Assembly: GCF_000466485.1 (NCBI RefSeq)
Contig: NZ_KE992807.1
Location: forward strand, 4,987-39,542
Reading direction: 5' to 3'
DNA length: 34,556 nucleotides
From: [Clostridium] symbiosum ATCC 14940
GTDB taxonomy: Bacteria; Bacillota; Clostridia; Lachnospirales; Lachnospiraceae
Shown here: piece by piece, positions 16,514-26,040 of the stretch
Position numbering within the stretch: the first letter of the stretch is position 1
Layout: every line of letters begins with the position of its first letter
The notes under the pieces: model-generated
The model's database searches: none
What the model saw: only the letters and a program-made list of their open reading frames with translations
What the model was told of the DNA's origin: nothing
Position numbers and translations under genes: made by a program

Positions 16514-16908
16514 CTGCTCTGTTCTTCTCCGTCTTCCTCCCGCTCTTCCAGCAATTGTTCCGCCGGTATCCCGAGGATAAATACTTTGTAATATAACTCC
16601 AGAGATTCCAGCAGCTCCCGCTTTTCCCTCTGATACTGCTTTACCTTAAGCCCGCTGCCAATCTCATCAAAGAGATAGTCCGTCTCTTCAGCCTCAATCC
16701 GGAACTCCAGCGTTCCGTCCGGAGCAAATTCCAGCATCATGGCGCCTCCCACATCTTCCGTAAAGAGTACGCACATAATATGGAGTTCCTCCTTGATCCC
16801 CTCCGGTAGTCCGGCAAACTGCTCGTTAAAATAATATTTTTCCACATAGGAATTGGCGCCGCAGAGAACGATATTCTCCTCATGCTTACCACCTGCCGCA
16901 TTCTCCAT
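16510..16908 (-). CDS. Small conserved acidic protein (DUF6145-like)
   Basis: A 132-residue soluble acidic protein with no catalytic motif that I recognise. The core ([38 protein letters not shown]) matches my memory of the family called DUF6145, found beside dusB in Lachnospiraceae; this is recalled, not checked. It ends in a Glu-rich tail. I choose the ATG at 16908 because GGAGGATAAG stands directly before it; the in-frame ATG at 16920 has no ribosome binding site and actually overlaps that site. Its stop overlaps dusB by 4 bases, which suggests a role tied to tRNA modification or translation, but no function is known. Confidence 0.8.
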   Translation of the reverse strand: MENAAGGKHEENIVLCGANSYVEKYYFNEQFAGLPEGIKEELHIMCVLFTEDVGGAMMLEFAPDGTLEFRIEAEETDYLFDEIGSGLKVKQYQREKRELLESLELYYKVFILGIPAEQLLEEREEDGEEQSR

Positions 16909-16932
16909 CTTATCCTCCATCCGTTACACATC

Positions 16933-16967
16933 AAAAGGCATTCTGCCCTCCGGACAGTATGCCTTTT
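16933..16967 (-). terminator. Terminator after pfkA
   Basis: On the minus strand AAAAGGCAT and ATGCCTTTT pair around an inner CTGTCC/GGCAG stem, ending in TTTT. It lies about 45 bases after the pfkA stop and 25 bases before the next gene, which must then rely on read-through or a weak promoter (TTGATA at 16977-16982, 17 bases, TACTGT). Confidence 0.8.
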
Positions 16968-17013
16968 TCATATACCTATCAATCTTTTTGTCTTTTCCCG
17001 GCCTGCAATCCTT

Positions 17014-18030
<1,017 letters not shown>

Positions 18031-18084
18031 TTATTCCTTAATCCGTAACTGTTCTGAACCCTGACAATTACCTCAATTCATCTT

Positions 18085-18113
18085 ATTCTAATGCATTTTT
18101 TTCATCTTTTCAA
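18085..18113 (-). promoter_or_regulatory. Sigma-A promoter of pfkA
   Basis: The minus strand reads TTGAAA (18108-18113), a 17-base spacer and TAGAAT (18085-18090), about 95 bases before the pfkA start. No clear terminator for dnaE is seen between 18114 and 18211. Confidence 0.75.
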
Positions 18114-18211
18114 GGGGTTTATGATATTTTTTTAACTAGAGGAGACGCGGAGAAGGCGAGACGCCCCGGCAGAAGGCTTTCATCCCGGACGCATCCTCCA
18201 TCCTTGATTCT

Positions 18212-21200
18212 CTACCCTCTCCGTCCTACCTTATCAATTGTCTTCTCCAGCACCTTCACATTCTTTTCCCCCAGTTTTCCCCTGAGAGCATCCAGAAGCT
18301 CTTCCTTTGCCTCCACGTTCCAGTTTCTTGGAAGCACTTTTTTTGCCTTTTCTTTTCCCAGGTAGATAATCACCTGATCGTTTCCTTCGTAGCCCCTGAG
18401 CAGATCCAAAAGCTCCTGCTCCCGGGAGAAATAGGCCTCCTTATCCGGATATTGAAGCCATAATTCCCTGGGAACGGCCTCAAATGGGATTACCTGCTCA
18501 CAGATTAGCTTTCCTACGGGGTCGTCGCCGATAGACGCTTTCCCTGTTATGAATACTTTGGCATCCTGCTCCAGGAGATCCCGCCTTTTCTCATAATCCC
18601 TGGGGAAAACCAGAACCTCCACACTGCCGTACAGATCCTCGATTGTCACAAACGCCATCATTTTATTGGTCCGGGTAGTCTTAACTGTCTTCGCCGTAAG
18701 CATACCGCCGATGGTGACAATAGCGCCGTCCCTGACTTGCGCTTCGCCTGTCTCTTCGTCCACTATGAAATCCGACGTCCTGGCAGTTACATTCTTTTCC
18801 CATAAGCCGATATAGGCCTCCATCGGATGGCCGCTGATGTATACGCCCAGCATCTCCTTTTCAAAGTAGAGAAGCTCGTCCTTTGTATATTCCCCGACGT
18901 TTGGAAACGTCACCTGGAAGTTCTCTTTTTCTTCCTCGGCCACGAAATCAAACATCGTCATCTGCCCTTCCATGGAATTCTTCTTTTCTTTGTTCTTCTG
19001 ATCAAGAAGCTGCGCGGATACCAGGAATTTCTGTTTTCTCGTTCCCGGAAGCGAATCCATGGCCCCGGACTTGATAAAACTCTCCAGCGTTCTCTTATTT
19101 ACCTCTTTGCTGCTCATCCGGTCCACGAAATCTTCCAGGGTTTTAAATTCTCCCCGTTCCCGGCGCTCCTTCACTATCTCCTCCACAACGGACTGGCCGA
19201 TGCTCTTGATTGCGGAAAGGCCGTAGCGGATGGAACCGCCTGAGACAGAAAAGCCGCCTTCCCCCTCGTTAATATCGGGAGGAACTATCTTCATTCCCAT
19301 CTGCCGGCAGGCCATGATATACTCAGACACCTTCGTCACATTGTCCTTGACCGAAGTCATCAGCGCCGCCATAAATTCAACGGGATAATAATATTTCAAA
19401 TAAGCAGTCTGGTAGGAGACAACCGCATAGGCAGCGGCATGGGATTTGTTAAACGCGTATTTGGCAAAGTCTATCATCTCATCGTAAATATGGTTTGCCG
19501 TCTTTTCGTCAATCCCGTTGGCAATACATCCTTTTACGCCCTCTTCCCCGTTGCCGTAAACGAAGTTCTGGCGCTCCTTTTCCATAACCGAACCTTTTTT
19601 CTTTGACATGGCGCGGCGCACCAGATCACTCCGTCCCAGGGTATATCCCGCCAAATCCCTTACTATCTGCATAACCTGCTCCTGATAAACGATACAGCCA
19701 TAGGTCGGAGACAGGATGGGTTCAAGCTGCGGGCACTCGTAAGTTATGGATTTCTTGTCGTTTTTCCCTTTGAGATACCGGGGAATAAAGTCCATCGGAC
19801 CCGGACGGTACAGGGAAATACCGGCTATGATATCCTCAAGGTTCTCGGGCTTTAACTCCTTCATAAAGCTCTTCATCCCCGAGCTTTCAAGCTGGAACAC
19901 ACCGTCGTTCTTTCCCGTTCCGATGGCATCCAGCACGTTCTTATCATTATAATCGATATTATAAAGGTCGATTGTCTTTTTGCAGGTTTTTTCGGCCAGA
20001 CGTACCGCATTCTGGATTACCGTCAGGGTACGGAGGCCCAGGAAATCCATTTTAAGAAGCCCCAGTTCCTCCAGCGTCGTCATGGTAAACTGGGTCGTAA
20101 TGGAACCGTCGGCCGCTCTTGACAGCGGTACATACTCATCTACCGACGCCTTACTGATGACGACTCCGGCGGCATGCATAGACGTATGGCGCGGCAGGCC
20201 CTCCAGTCTCCGGCTCATGTCTATCAGATACTTGACTTCGTCATCCTCCTGATAGGCGTTCCGCAGATCCGGGCTGGCCTTCAGGGCCTTGTCGAGTGTC
20301 ATTCCCAAATCTCCCGGAATCATCTTCGCAATCGAATCACATTTTGCATAAGGCATGTCCAGAACACGGCCTACGTCACGGACCACGCCCTTAGCGGCCA
20401 GCGTACCGAAGGTCACAATCTGAACCACCCTGTCTTTTCCGTATTTGCTCACGACATAATCGATAACCTCCTGTCTGCGCTCAAAGCAGAAGTCGATATC
20501 AATATCAGGCATCGACACCCTCTCCGGATTCAGGAAACGCTCAAAGAGCAGCTGGTAACGGATGGGATCGATATCGGTGATCCCCAGGCTGTAGGCCACA
20601 ATACTGCCTGCTGCGGAACCGCGTCCCGGCCCCACCATAATATCATGGGATTTTGCAAAATGGATAAAATCCCATACGATCAGGAAATAGTCCACGTATC
20701 CCATGGACTGAATAACACCCAGCTCGTATTCCAGCCTCTCTTTCAGCGTTCCGTCATCGTCAGGATAATGCTTATTAAAACCGTCAAAGCAGAGCTTTCT
20801 CAGATATTCCCACGAGGTATACCCCTCCGGCACGTCGAACTGAGGCAGCTTTGTGACGCCGAATTCAATATCCACATTGCAGCGCTCCGCTATTTTATGG
20901 GTATTATCCAGGGCATCGGCGGCGTATGGGAAAATTTCCCTCATCTCTTCCTCCGACTTCAGATAAAACTGGCCCCCCTCATACCGCATCCTGTTCTCAT
21001 CCGCCACCTTCTTGCCTGTCTGGATGCAGAGCAGGATATCATGGGACTCGACGTCTTCTTTATAAATATAATGGCAGTCGTTGGTCGCCGTAAGCGGGAT
21101 GCCCAGCTCCTGGCTCATGCGCAGCAGTCCCTGGTTTACCGTCTTCTGCGCCGGTATTCCGTGGTCCTGAAGCTCCAGGAAAAAATTCCCCTCTCCGAAA

Positions 21201-21694
21201 ATTTCCTGATAGCGGAGGGCCGATTTGCAGGCCTCCTCATACATCCCTCTGGTGAGATAACGCTGCACCTCGCCTCCCAGGCAGGCGCTCAGGGAGATGA
21301 TTCCCTCACTGTACTCCCGGAGCACTTCAAAATCCACCCTCGGCTTATAATAAAAGCCTTCGACAAACCCTTTGGATACAATCTTCATCAGGTTCTGGTA
21401 TCCCACATTATTTTCCGCCAGCAGGATTAAATGATAATACCGGTCTTCCCCGTTCACGTTCTCCCGGTCAAACCGCGATCCCGGCGCCACATAAATCTCG
21501 CAGCCGATGATAGGCTTGATTCCGGCTTCCTTTGCCGCCCGGTAAAAATCAATCACTCCATACATTACTCCATGGTCGGTGATTGCCAGGCTGTCCATAC
21601 CCAGCTCTTTCGCTCTGGCCGTCAATTCCTTAATCTTACTGGACGCGTCCAGCAGACTGTATTCCGTATGCACATGCAGATGAGTAAATGCCAC
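18212..21694 (-). CDS. dnaE: DNA polymerase III alpha subunit (DnaE)
   Basis: A replicative polymerase subunit of 1,160 residues. The N-terminal PHP domain opens with FTHLHVHTEYSLLD and keeps the metal ligands (AITDHGVMYG). The C-family polymerase core has the catalytic PDIDIDF and the GRGSAAGSIVAY motif. Then come a helix-hairpin-helix region and an OB fold (about 985-1065, VTIGGMLTAKTVKTTRTN). There is no exonuclease insertion, so it is DnaE rather than PolC. I place the start at a GTG at 21694 because AAAGGAGAACAGGGA precedes it and the homologous N-terminus begins there; the in-frame ATG at 21742 lies inside the preceding terminator region. It follows the hprK-crh terminator and precedes pfkA, an arrangement common in clostridia. 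Confidence 0.95.
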   Translation of the reverse strand: MAFTHLHVHTEYSLLDASSKIKELTARAKELGMDSLAITDHGVMYGVIDFYRAAKEAGIKPIIGCEIYVAPGSRFDRENVNGEDRYYHLILLAENNVGYQNLMKIVSKGFVEGFYYKPRVDFEVLREYSEGIISLSACLGGEVQRYLTRGMYEEACKSALRYQEIFGEGNFFLELQDHGIPAQKTVNQGLLRMSQELGIPLTATNDCHYIYKEDVESHDILLCIQTGKKVADENRMRYEGGQFYLKSEEEMREIFPYAADALDNTHKIAERCNVDIEFGVTKLPQFDVPEGYTSWEYLRKLCFDGFNKHYPDDDGTLKERLEYELGVIQSMGYVDYFLIVWDFIHFAKSHDIMVGPGRGSAAGSIVAYSLGITDIDPIRYQLLFERFLNPERVSMPDIDIDFCFERRQEVIDYVVSKYGKDRVVQIVTFGTLAAKGVVRDVGRVLDMPYAKCDSIAKMIPGDLGMTLDKALKASPDLRNAYQEDDEVKYLIDMSRRLEGLPRHTSMHAAGVVISKASVDEYVPLSRAADGSITTQFTMTTLEELGLLKMDFLGLRTLTVIQNAVRLAEKTCKKTIDLYNIDYNDKNVLDAIGTGKNDGVFQLESSGMKSFMKELKPENLEDIIAGISLYRPGPMDFIPRYLKGKNDKKSITYECPQLEPILSPTYGCIVYQEQVMQIVRDLAGYTLGRSDLVRRAMSKKKGSVMEKERQNFVYGNGEEGVKGCIANGIDEKTANHIYDEMIDFAKYAFNKSHAAAYAVVSYQTAYLKYYYPVEFMAALMTSVKDNVTKVSEYIMACRQMGMKIVPPDINEGEGGFSVSGGSIRYGLSAIKSIGQSVVEEIVKERRERGEFKTLEDFVDRMSSKEVNKRTLESFIKSGAMDSLPGTRKQKFLVSAQLLDQKNKEKKNSMEGQMTMFDFVAEEEKENFQVTFPNVGEYTKDELLYFEKEMLGVYISGHPMEAYIGLWEKNVTARTSDFIVDEETGEAQVRDGAIVTIGGMLTAKTVKTTRTNKMMAFVTIEDLYGSVEVLVFPRDYEKRRDLLEQDAKVFITGKASIGDDPVGKLICEQVIPFEAVPRELWLQYPDKEAYFSREQELLDLLRGYEGNDQVIIYLGKEKAKKVLPRNWNVEAKEELLDALRGKLGEKNVKVLEKTIDKVGRRG

Positions 21695-21743
21695 TCCCTG
21701 TTCTCCTTTCGCAGGATGAAAAATATTCTTACTTTTCACCAAT

Positions 21744-21781
21744 TTTAAAAGGCCGCTGCAATAGTTTCCCTGCAGCAGCCT
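21744..21781 (-). terminator. Terminator of the hprK-murB-rapZ-whiA-crh operon
   Basis: On the minus strand AGGCTGCTGCA and TGCAGCGGCCT form an 11-bp stem with one T-G pair, followed by TTTTAAAATT. It lies right after the Crh-like gene and before dnaE. Confidence 0.85.
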
Positions 21782-21792
21782 GTGATGTAAAA

Positions 21793-22047
21793 TTAATTGC
21801 TCTTTAAATAGTTCTCAATGCCTTCCAGCGCCTCTTCCTCGTCAGCCCCGTCAGCCTTAACGAGCACCTCCTCGCCTTCCCGCAGCTGAAGCGTCATCAT
21901 TCCCATAATACTTTTGGCATTGACACTTTTGTCTCCGTTCTCCAGATAAATACTGCAGTTATACTGGCTGGCTACCTGTACCAGCATAGCGGCCGGTCTC
22001 GCCTCCAGACCTGATGCAAGTCCAATTGTAACTTCCTTACTTCTCAT
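21793..22047 (-). CDS. Crh-like HPr paralogue lacking the catalytic histidine
   Basis: An 84-residue HPr-fold protein. At position 15, where HPr carries the phosphorylated histidine, it has Glu (GLEARPAAM), so it cannot relay phosphate to sugars. Ser46 and its surroundings (NAKSIMGMM) are classical, making it a likely substrate of the HPr kinase encoded three genes upstream. Bacillus Crh has Gln15 and Ser46 and sits beside whiA in the same way; it acts as a regulatory CcpA partner and inhibits enzymes such as methylglyoxal synthase. By analogy this is a signalling HPr, but direct orthology to Crh is uncertain. GGAGGATATT precedes the ATG. Confidence 0.9.
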   Translation of the reverse strand: MRSKEVTIGLASGLEARPAAMLVQVASQYNCSIYLENGDKSVNAKSIMGMMTLQLREGEEVLVKADGADEEEALEGIENYLKSN

Positions 22048-22146
22048 AATATCCTCCTCATCTTCTCAAAGAACTTACGCCATCGCTTTCTTACTTTTAC
22101 GGTCAGCGCAGTGAGTGCGCAGACCTGTCTGAGCTGTTACCTTTTT

Positions 22147-23100
22147 TTACTCTTTCTGAGCTCTGAGGTTTTCTGCGATCGTACTGATCTTTCTAAGCCG
22201 ATGGTTTACTCCGGATTTACCCACCTGGGGATCCAGGCTCTCTCCAAGCTCTTTCAGTGTTGCGTCCGGCCTGTCCAGCCTGACCTGTGCAATCTCCGCC
22301 AGCGTCTCCGGCAGATAGTCAAGGCCAACTGTATCCCGGATGTAAGTAATATCCCCCAACTGCTTTACAGCAGCCGAAACTGTTTTGTTAATGTTTGCCG
22401 TCTCGCAGTTCACCTGGCGGTTGACACTGTTTCTCATCTCCTTCAGGATCCTGATATTCTCCAGATCCATCAGGGACAAATGCGCCTCCATCACGCCAAG
22501 AATCTCCACAATCTGACTGCCTTCTTTTATATATACCACAAAATACTTCTTCCTGACAACTATTTTCGCATCAATTGAAAAAGTTGCTATCATAGCCTGC
22601 AGTTGTTTTGCCTTTTCCTCTGAAGCGCAGACTATCTCAAAATGATAAAATTTCTCCGGATCGCTCAGGGAGCCCGCCGCCAGAAATGCGCCTCTGATAA
22701 AGGCCCTGCGGCAGCACGGATTCTGGACTACCAGATTCTTCACAATGGAAAAATTCTCTGAGACCTCCCCGTGTTCATCCAACAGCTTGCATGCCTCCAG
22801 AACACGGACAGAGTCCTCATGACCGCGTATCACCACCGTATAAGTTCTGTTCTTCTTAAGGAATGCATTCCTCCGGATAGAAATATCAGTTCCTATATTA
22901 AATGCTTTTTTCAATAATGTAAAGTATTTTCTCGCAACCGCCACAATTTCCGTGTGGATGCGGATACTGTAATGATCTTCTTCATCGATGTGAATTCTGC
23001 CGCATAAACTTAAGATGGCGGCAATCTCCGCTATCTGGCAATGTCTGGCAGAGCTAAGCTGCCTGGAAAGTTCTTCTTTCACACGGGACGAAAATGACAT
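22147..23100 (-). CDS. whiA: Sporulation/cell-division transcription factor WhiA
   Basis: WhiA is a DNA-binding protein with an N-terminal LAGLIDADG-homing-endonuclease-like fold (about 1-200) that has lost nuclease function, and a C-terminal helix-turn-helix domain (about 220-310, ending DPQVGKSGVNHRLRKI). In Bacillus it affects division and chromosome segregation; in actinomycetes it controls sporulation. I use the ATG at 23100 (317 residues, MSFSSRVKEELSRQ), which has AGAGGTGG upstream and matches the usual family start, rather than the in-frame start at 23127. It lies about 30 bases after rapZ. The family's usual partner glmR/yvcK is not between the two. Confidence 0.94.
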   Translation of the reverse strand: MSFSSRVKEELSRQLSSARHCQIAEIAAILSLCGRIHIDEEDHYSIRIHTEIVAVARKYFTLLKKAFNIGTDISIRRNAFLKKNRTYTVVIRGHEDSVRVLEACKLLDEHGEVSENFSIVKNLVVQNPCCRRAFIRGAFLAAGSLSDPEKFYHFEIVCASEEKAKQLQAMIATFSIDAKIVVRKKYFVVYIKEGSQIVEILGVMEAHLSLMDLENIRILKEMRNSVNRQVNCETANINKTVSAAVKQLGDITYIRDTVGLDYLPETLAEIAQVRLDRPDATLKELGESLDPQVGKSGVNHRLRKISTIAENLRAQKE

Positions 23101-23129
23101 CTCTCCACCTCTATTTCCTGCATACAAGT

Positions 23130-24005
23130 CTACTGAGCCGTTATACTATCTTTTCCGATATCCCTGTGCTCTATCTTAAGTCCGATATCCCTGTGAGTTT
23201 TCAGCTTTTCATGCAGCATATTGGCAATGGTAACGGAACGGTGTTTACCTCCGGTACAGCCAACGGCAATGACAAGCTGGTTCTTTCCCTCCTGCACATA
23301 GTATGGCAGAAGGAAGCCTATCATATCATAAAGCTTCCCCAGGAAAATATCGGCAGTTCCTCCCTGTTTCACAAAGTCCTGAACCTCTCTCTCATTCCCT
23401 GTATGGTAACGCAGGCTGTCGTCATAGTAGGGGTTCGGAAGAAAACGGACGTCAAAGACGAGATCCGCATCGGACGGAATTCCGTATTTAAATCCAAAGC
23501 TCAACACTGTTACGAACAGGCTGGAAAATCTTTCATGGTCCAGAAAGATTTTTTCAAGCTCCCCTCTCAGTTCCCTTGTCAAAAGCTTGCTCGTGTCCAG
23601 GATATAGTCTGCCCGTTTTTTTAAAAATTTCAGTTTCTCCCTTTCTTTGGCAATGCCGCGATCCAGCCGCTGAGTTCCGGCAAGAGGATGATTTCTCCTT
23701 GTTTCCTTATATCGTTTAATCAAAATTTCATCATTGGCATCCAGAAACAGAATCTCATATGGAAATTTAAGCCGATCCCACTCTCCCAGAGTATTTTCAA
23801 GCTGGCACAATTCCTCGCCGCTTCTCACGTCAATCCCCAATGCCCCGCTCTTTATAGCTCCGCTGCTGCTCTCCACCAGTTCCGCAAACTTTCCCACCAG
23901 CGGAATGGGAAGGTTATCAACACAGTAAAATCCCATATCTTCAAGCATCTTGAGAGCCGCAGTCTTCCCTGCTCCCGACATTCCGGTCACAATTACAAGC
24001 CGCAT
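23130..24005 (-). CDS. rapZ: RNase adaptor / nucleotide-binding protein RapZ (YvcJ)
   Basis: A P-loop protein of 291 residues. Walker A is GMSGAGKT (8-15), with DVRSGEEL and DANDEILIKRYKETRRNHPL further on, and the C-terminal half carries the RNA-binding-like region ending GCTGGKHRSVTIANML. In E. coli RapZ controls decay of the GlmZ small RNA and hence glucosamine-6-phosphate synthesis; in Firmicutes YvcJ hydrolyses nucleotides and its RNA role is unclear. GGAGG stands before the ATG. It is located 51 bases after murB. Confidence 0.95.
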   Translation of the reverse strand: MRLVIVTGMSGAGKTAALKMLEDMGFYCVDNLPIPLVGKFAELVESSSGAIKSGALGIDVRSGEELCQLENTLGEWDRLKFPYEILFLDANDEILIKRYKETRRNHPLAGTQRLDRGIAKEREKLKFLKKRADYILDTSKLLTRELRGELEKIFLDHERFSSLFVTVLSFGFKYGIPSDADLVFDVRFLPNPYYDDSLRYHTGNEREVQDFVKQGGTADIFLGKLYDMIGFLLPYYVQEGKNQLVIAVGCTGGKHRSVTIANMLHEKLKTHRDIGLKIEHRDIGKDSITAQ

Positions 24006-24056
24006 TTTCTTTTCCTCCGGTCATCCCTCTGTCTTTTCCATGCTGTTCCTGAGTAC

Positions 24057-24971
24057 TTATTCATCCCAGCCAATCATACGTACTTCCGTCTCCAGGTCCA
24101 CTCCAGATGTCTCTTTCACCTTTTTTTGCACGGAGCGGCACAGTGAACGGATGTCCTCCGCCGTCGCCCCGCCGCTGTTAATGACAAAACCGCAGTGCTT
24201 CTCTGAAACCTGCGCGCCTCCTTCACGGTAGCCGCGAAGGCCTGCATCCTCTATCAGTTTACCGGCAAAATATCCGGCCGGCCGTTTGAACGTGCTTCCC
24301 GCGCTGGGATATTCCAAAGGCTGTTTATCCCGCCTTTTCCCGGCCAGTTCAGCCATCTTTGTCTGAATCGCCTCTTTGTCTCCCTGTTTCAGAGAAATCA
24401 CAGCGGAGAGGACTATGTATTCTTTTTCCTGGATGCAGCTTCGGCGGTATCCCAGCTCCAGCTCATTGGCGGACAGCTCCAGGATCCGGCCGTTCTTATC
24501 CATCACTCTCACAGTCTTCAGAACATTTTTCATCTCTCCGTCATAGGCCCCCGCATTCATGACAACCGCTCCGCCCAGCGTGCCCGGAATCCCTGCCGCA
24601 AATTCAAAGCCTGTCAGGGAATGCTCCTGCGCCTCTCTGGCGATTCTGGATAGAAGGGCTCCGGCCCCGGCCGCCAGTTCGCCGGATACATCCTCCCGGA
24701 TCTGCGCGAATCCCTCCCCCATCAGAATCATAACGCCGCCATAGCCTTTGTCGCTGACCAGAAGATTGCTTCCGTTGCCGAGTATATAATAGGGCATCTG
24801 TTCCTCCCGGCAGAGGAGAAGCACTTTTTTCAGCGCTTCATCGCCGTCCGGTGATACAAAATAAGACGCCGGGCCGCCCACGCGAAACGTGGTATGCCGG
24901 TTCATCATCTCATCTCTCATTACCTGGCCGTTTCCTGCTGCCAGACACAGTTTTTCAAAAAATCCACTCAT
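24057..24971 (-). CDS. murB: UDP-N-acetylenolpyruvoylglucosamine reductase
   Basis: A cytoplasmic flavoenzyme that completes UDP-MurNAc for peptidoglycan synthesis. FAD-binding motifs are clear (FRVGGPASYFV, LGNGSNLLVSDKGYGG, GIPGTLGGAVVMNAGAY) and the catalytic serine lies in YPSAGSTFKRP. The short loop and SAGSTFKRP form mark it as the Gram-positive type II MurB. I favour the ATG at 24971 (304 residues) with AGGA 6 bases upstream over an in-frame TTG at 25004, which has no ribosome binding site. It lies between hprK and rapZ. Confidence 0.94.
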   Translation of the reverse strand: MSGFFEKLCLAAGNGQVMRDEMMNRHTTFRVGGPASYFVSPDGDEALKKVLLLCREEQMPYYILGNGSNLLVSDKGYGGVMILMGEGFAQIREDVSGELAAGAGALLSRIAREAQEHSLTGFEFAAGIPGTLGGAVVMNAGAYDGEMKNVLKTVRVMDKNGRILELSANELELGYRRSCIQEKEYIVLSAVISLKQGDKEAIQTKMAELAGKRRDKQPLEYPSAGSTFKRPAGYFAGKLIEDAGLRGYREGGAQVSEKHCGFVINSGGATAEDIRSLCRSVQKKVKETSGVDLETEVRMIGWDE

Positions 24972-25009
24972 ATTCTGTCCTGCCTGTTTATTAATCTTTG
25001 CCAAACTCT

Positions 25010-25936
25010 TTAATCTTTTCTCGCAAGGTTGGCCTGCACGCGGTTGTAAAGCTCCCGTGCCGCATTATACCCCATCTTTTTCTGTCTGTAGTTCACAGCC
25101 GCCGACTCAACGATAATGGCAAGATTTCTGCCCGGGCGGATCGGGATAGAATGGCAGACCACCTTATTGCCGAGAAATTCCGTATACTGATCTTCCATTC
25201 CCAGTCTGTCATATTCTTTCTCTCGATCCCACTCCTCCAGCTTAATCACCATGTCAATCGCCTGCGTATCTTTTACGCTCTCAACACCAAACAGAGTCTT
25301 TACATCAATGATACCTATGCCGCGAAGTTCAATAAAATGCCTGGTGATATCCGGCGCGGAACCAATAATCGTCTCATCACTGACACGGCGGATCTCAACC
25401 ACATCGTCGCTGACAAGGCGGTGGCCCCTTTTAATCAGTTCCAGAGCGGCCTCGCTCTTTCCAATCCCGCTCTCTCCCATAATCAGGACACCCTCTCCAA
25501 ACACGTCCACCAGGACACCGTGAATACTGATCATCGGAGCAAGCTTCACATTGAGCCAGCGGATCACTTCCGCCATCAGATCGGAAGTCGTCTTCTCAGA
25601 CACCATGCAGGGAACCCCGTAATGGTTGCAAAGCTCCAGCACATCCTCCGCCGGCTTCATTCCCCGGCTGAAGAGAAGACAGGGAATCTGGCTGGAAATC
25701 AGGGCGTCATACACCTCATGTCTTCGCTCCGGCGTCAATTTATCGAGATATGCCTGCTCCACATATCCGATAATCTGCACGCGGTCCTTGTCAAAATGAT
25801 CAAAAAATCCGGTCAGCTGCAGTGCCGGACGATTTACATCCGGATGCACCAGCACAATCGCGTCGGTATCCAGCTCCATGGTCATATTCCGAAGCCCCAG
25901 CTTTTCTATCAGTTCCGTTATCGTAACTCCATACAT
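25010..25936 (-). CDS. hprK: HPr kinase/phosphorylase
   Basis: A bifunctional enzyme that phosphorylates Ser46 of HPr (and Crh) when fructose-1,6-bisphosphate is high and removes the phosphate when inorganic phosphate is high. The 308 residues contain the N-terminal domain, the P-loop GESGIGKS (154-161), the catalytic His in SIHGVLVDVFG (about 139) and the HprK signature LRGIGIIDVKTLFG. It is followed 38 bases later by murB. Both HPr-fold proteins encoded in this window retain Ser46 and are candidate substrates. An AGGAG site precedes the ATG at 25936. Confidence 0.96.
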   Translation of the reverse strand: MYGVTITELIEKLGLRNMTMELDTDAIVLVHPDVNRPALQLTGFFDHFDKDRVQIIGYVEQAYLDKLTPERRHEVYDALISSQIPCLLFSRGMKPAEDVLELCNHYGVPCMVSEKTTSDLMAEVIRWLNVKLAPMISIHGVLVDVFGEGVLIMGESGIGKSEAALELIKRGHRLVSDDVVEIRRVSDETIIGSAPDITRHFIELRGIGIIDVKTLFGVESVKDTQAIDMVIKLEEWDREKEYDRLGMEDQYTEFLGNKVVCHSIPIRPGRNLAIIVESAAVNYRQKKMGYNAARELYNRVQANLARKD

Positions 25937-25965
25937 GGTCCTTCTTCTCCTTCTCTGCGGTGTTA

Positions 25966-25971
25966 ATTATA
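25966..25971 (-). promoter_or_regulatory. Candidate -10 box upstream of hprK
   Basis: TATAAT on the minus strand, 30 bases before hprK, within the 104-base gap after uvrC. The -35 position (ATGAAG) is weak. It would allow expression of the hprK-crh group apart from the repair genes upstream. Confidence 0.45.
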
Positions 25972-26040
25972 ATATAACGGTTCAGTATCTTCATTCACTG
26001 CCGTATCGTGTACAGTAACTGTCTTTATCCTATCATAACT

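Noticed and set aside
20174-21430. Plus-strand open frame of 418 codons
   Set aside because: Antisense to the dnaE core, whose motifs are all intact. The composition is that of a reverse-strand shadow.
24998-25966. Plus-strand open frame of 322 codons
   Set aside because: Opposite hprK, with His/Arg-rich shadow composition and no ribosome binding site.
26005-26025. ACAGTTACTGT palindrome between uvrC and hprK
   Set aside because: The arms are only 5 bp and it has no clear relation to the promoter; too weak to call an operator.
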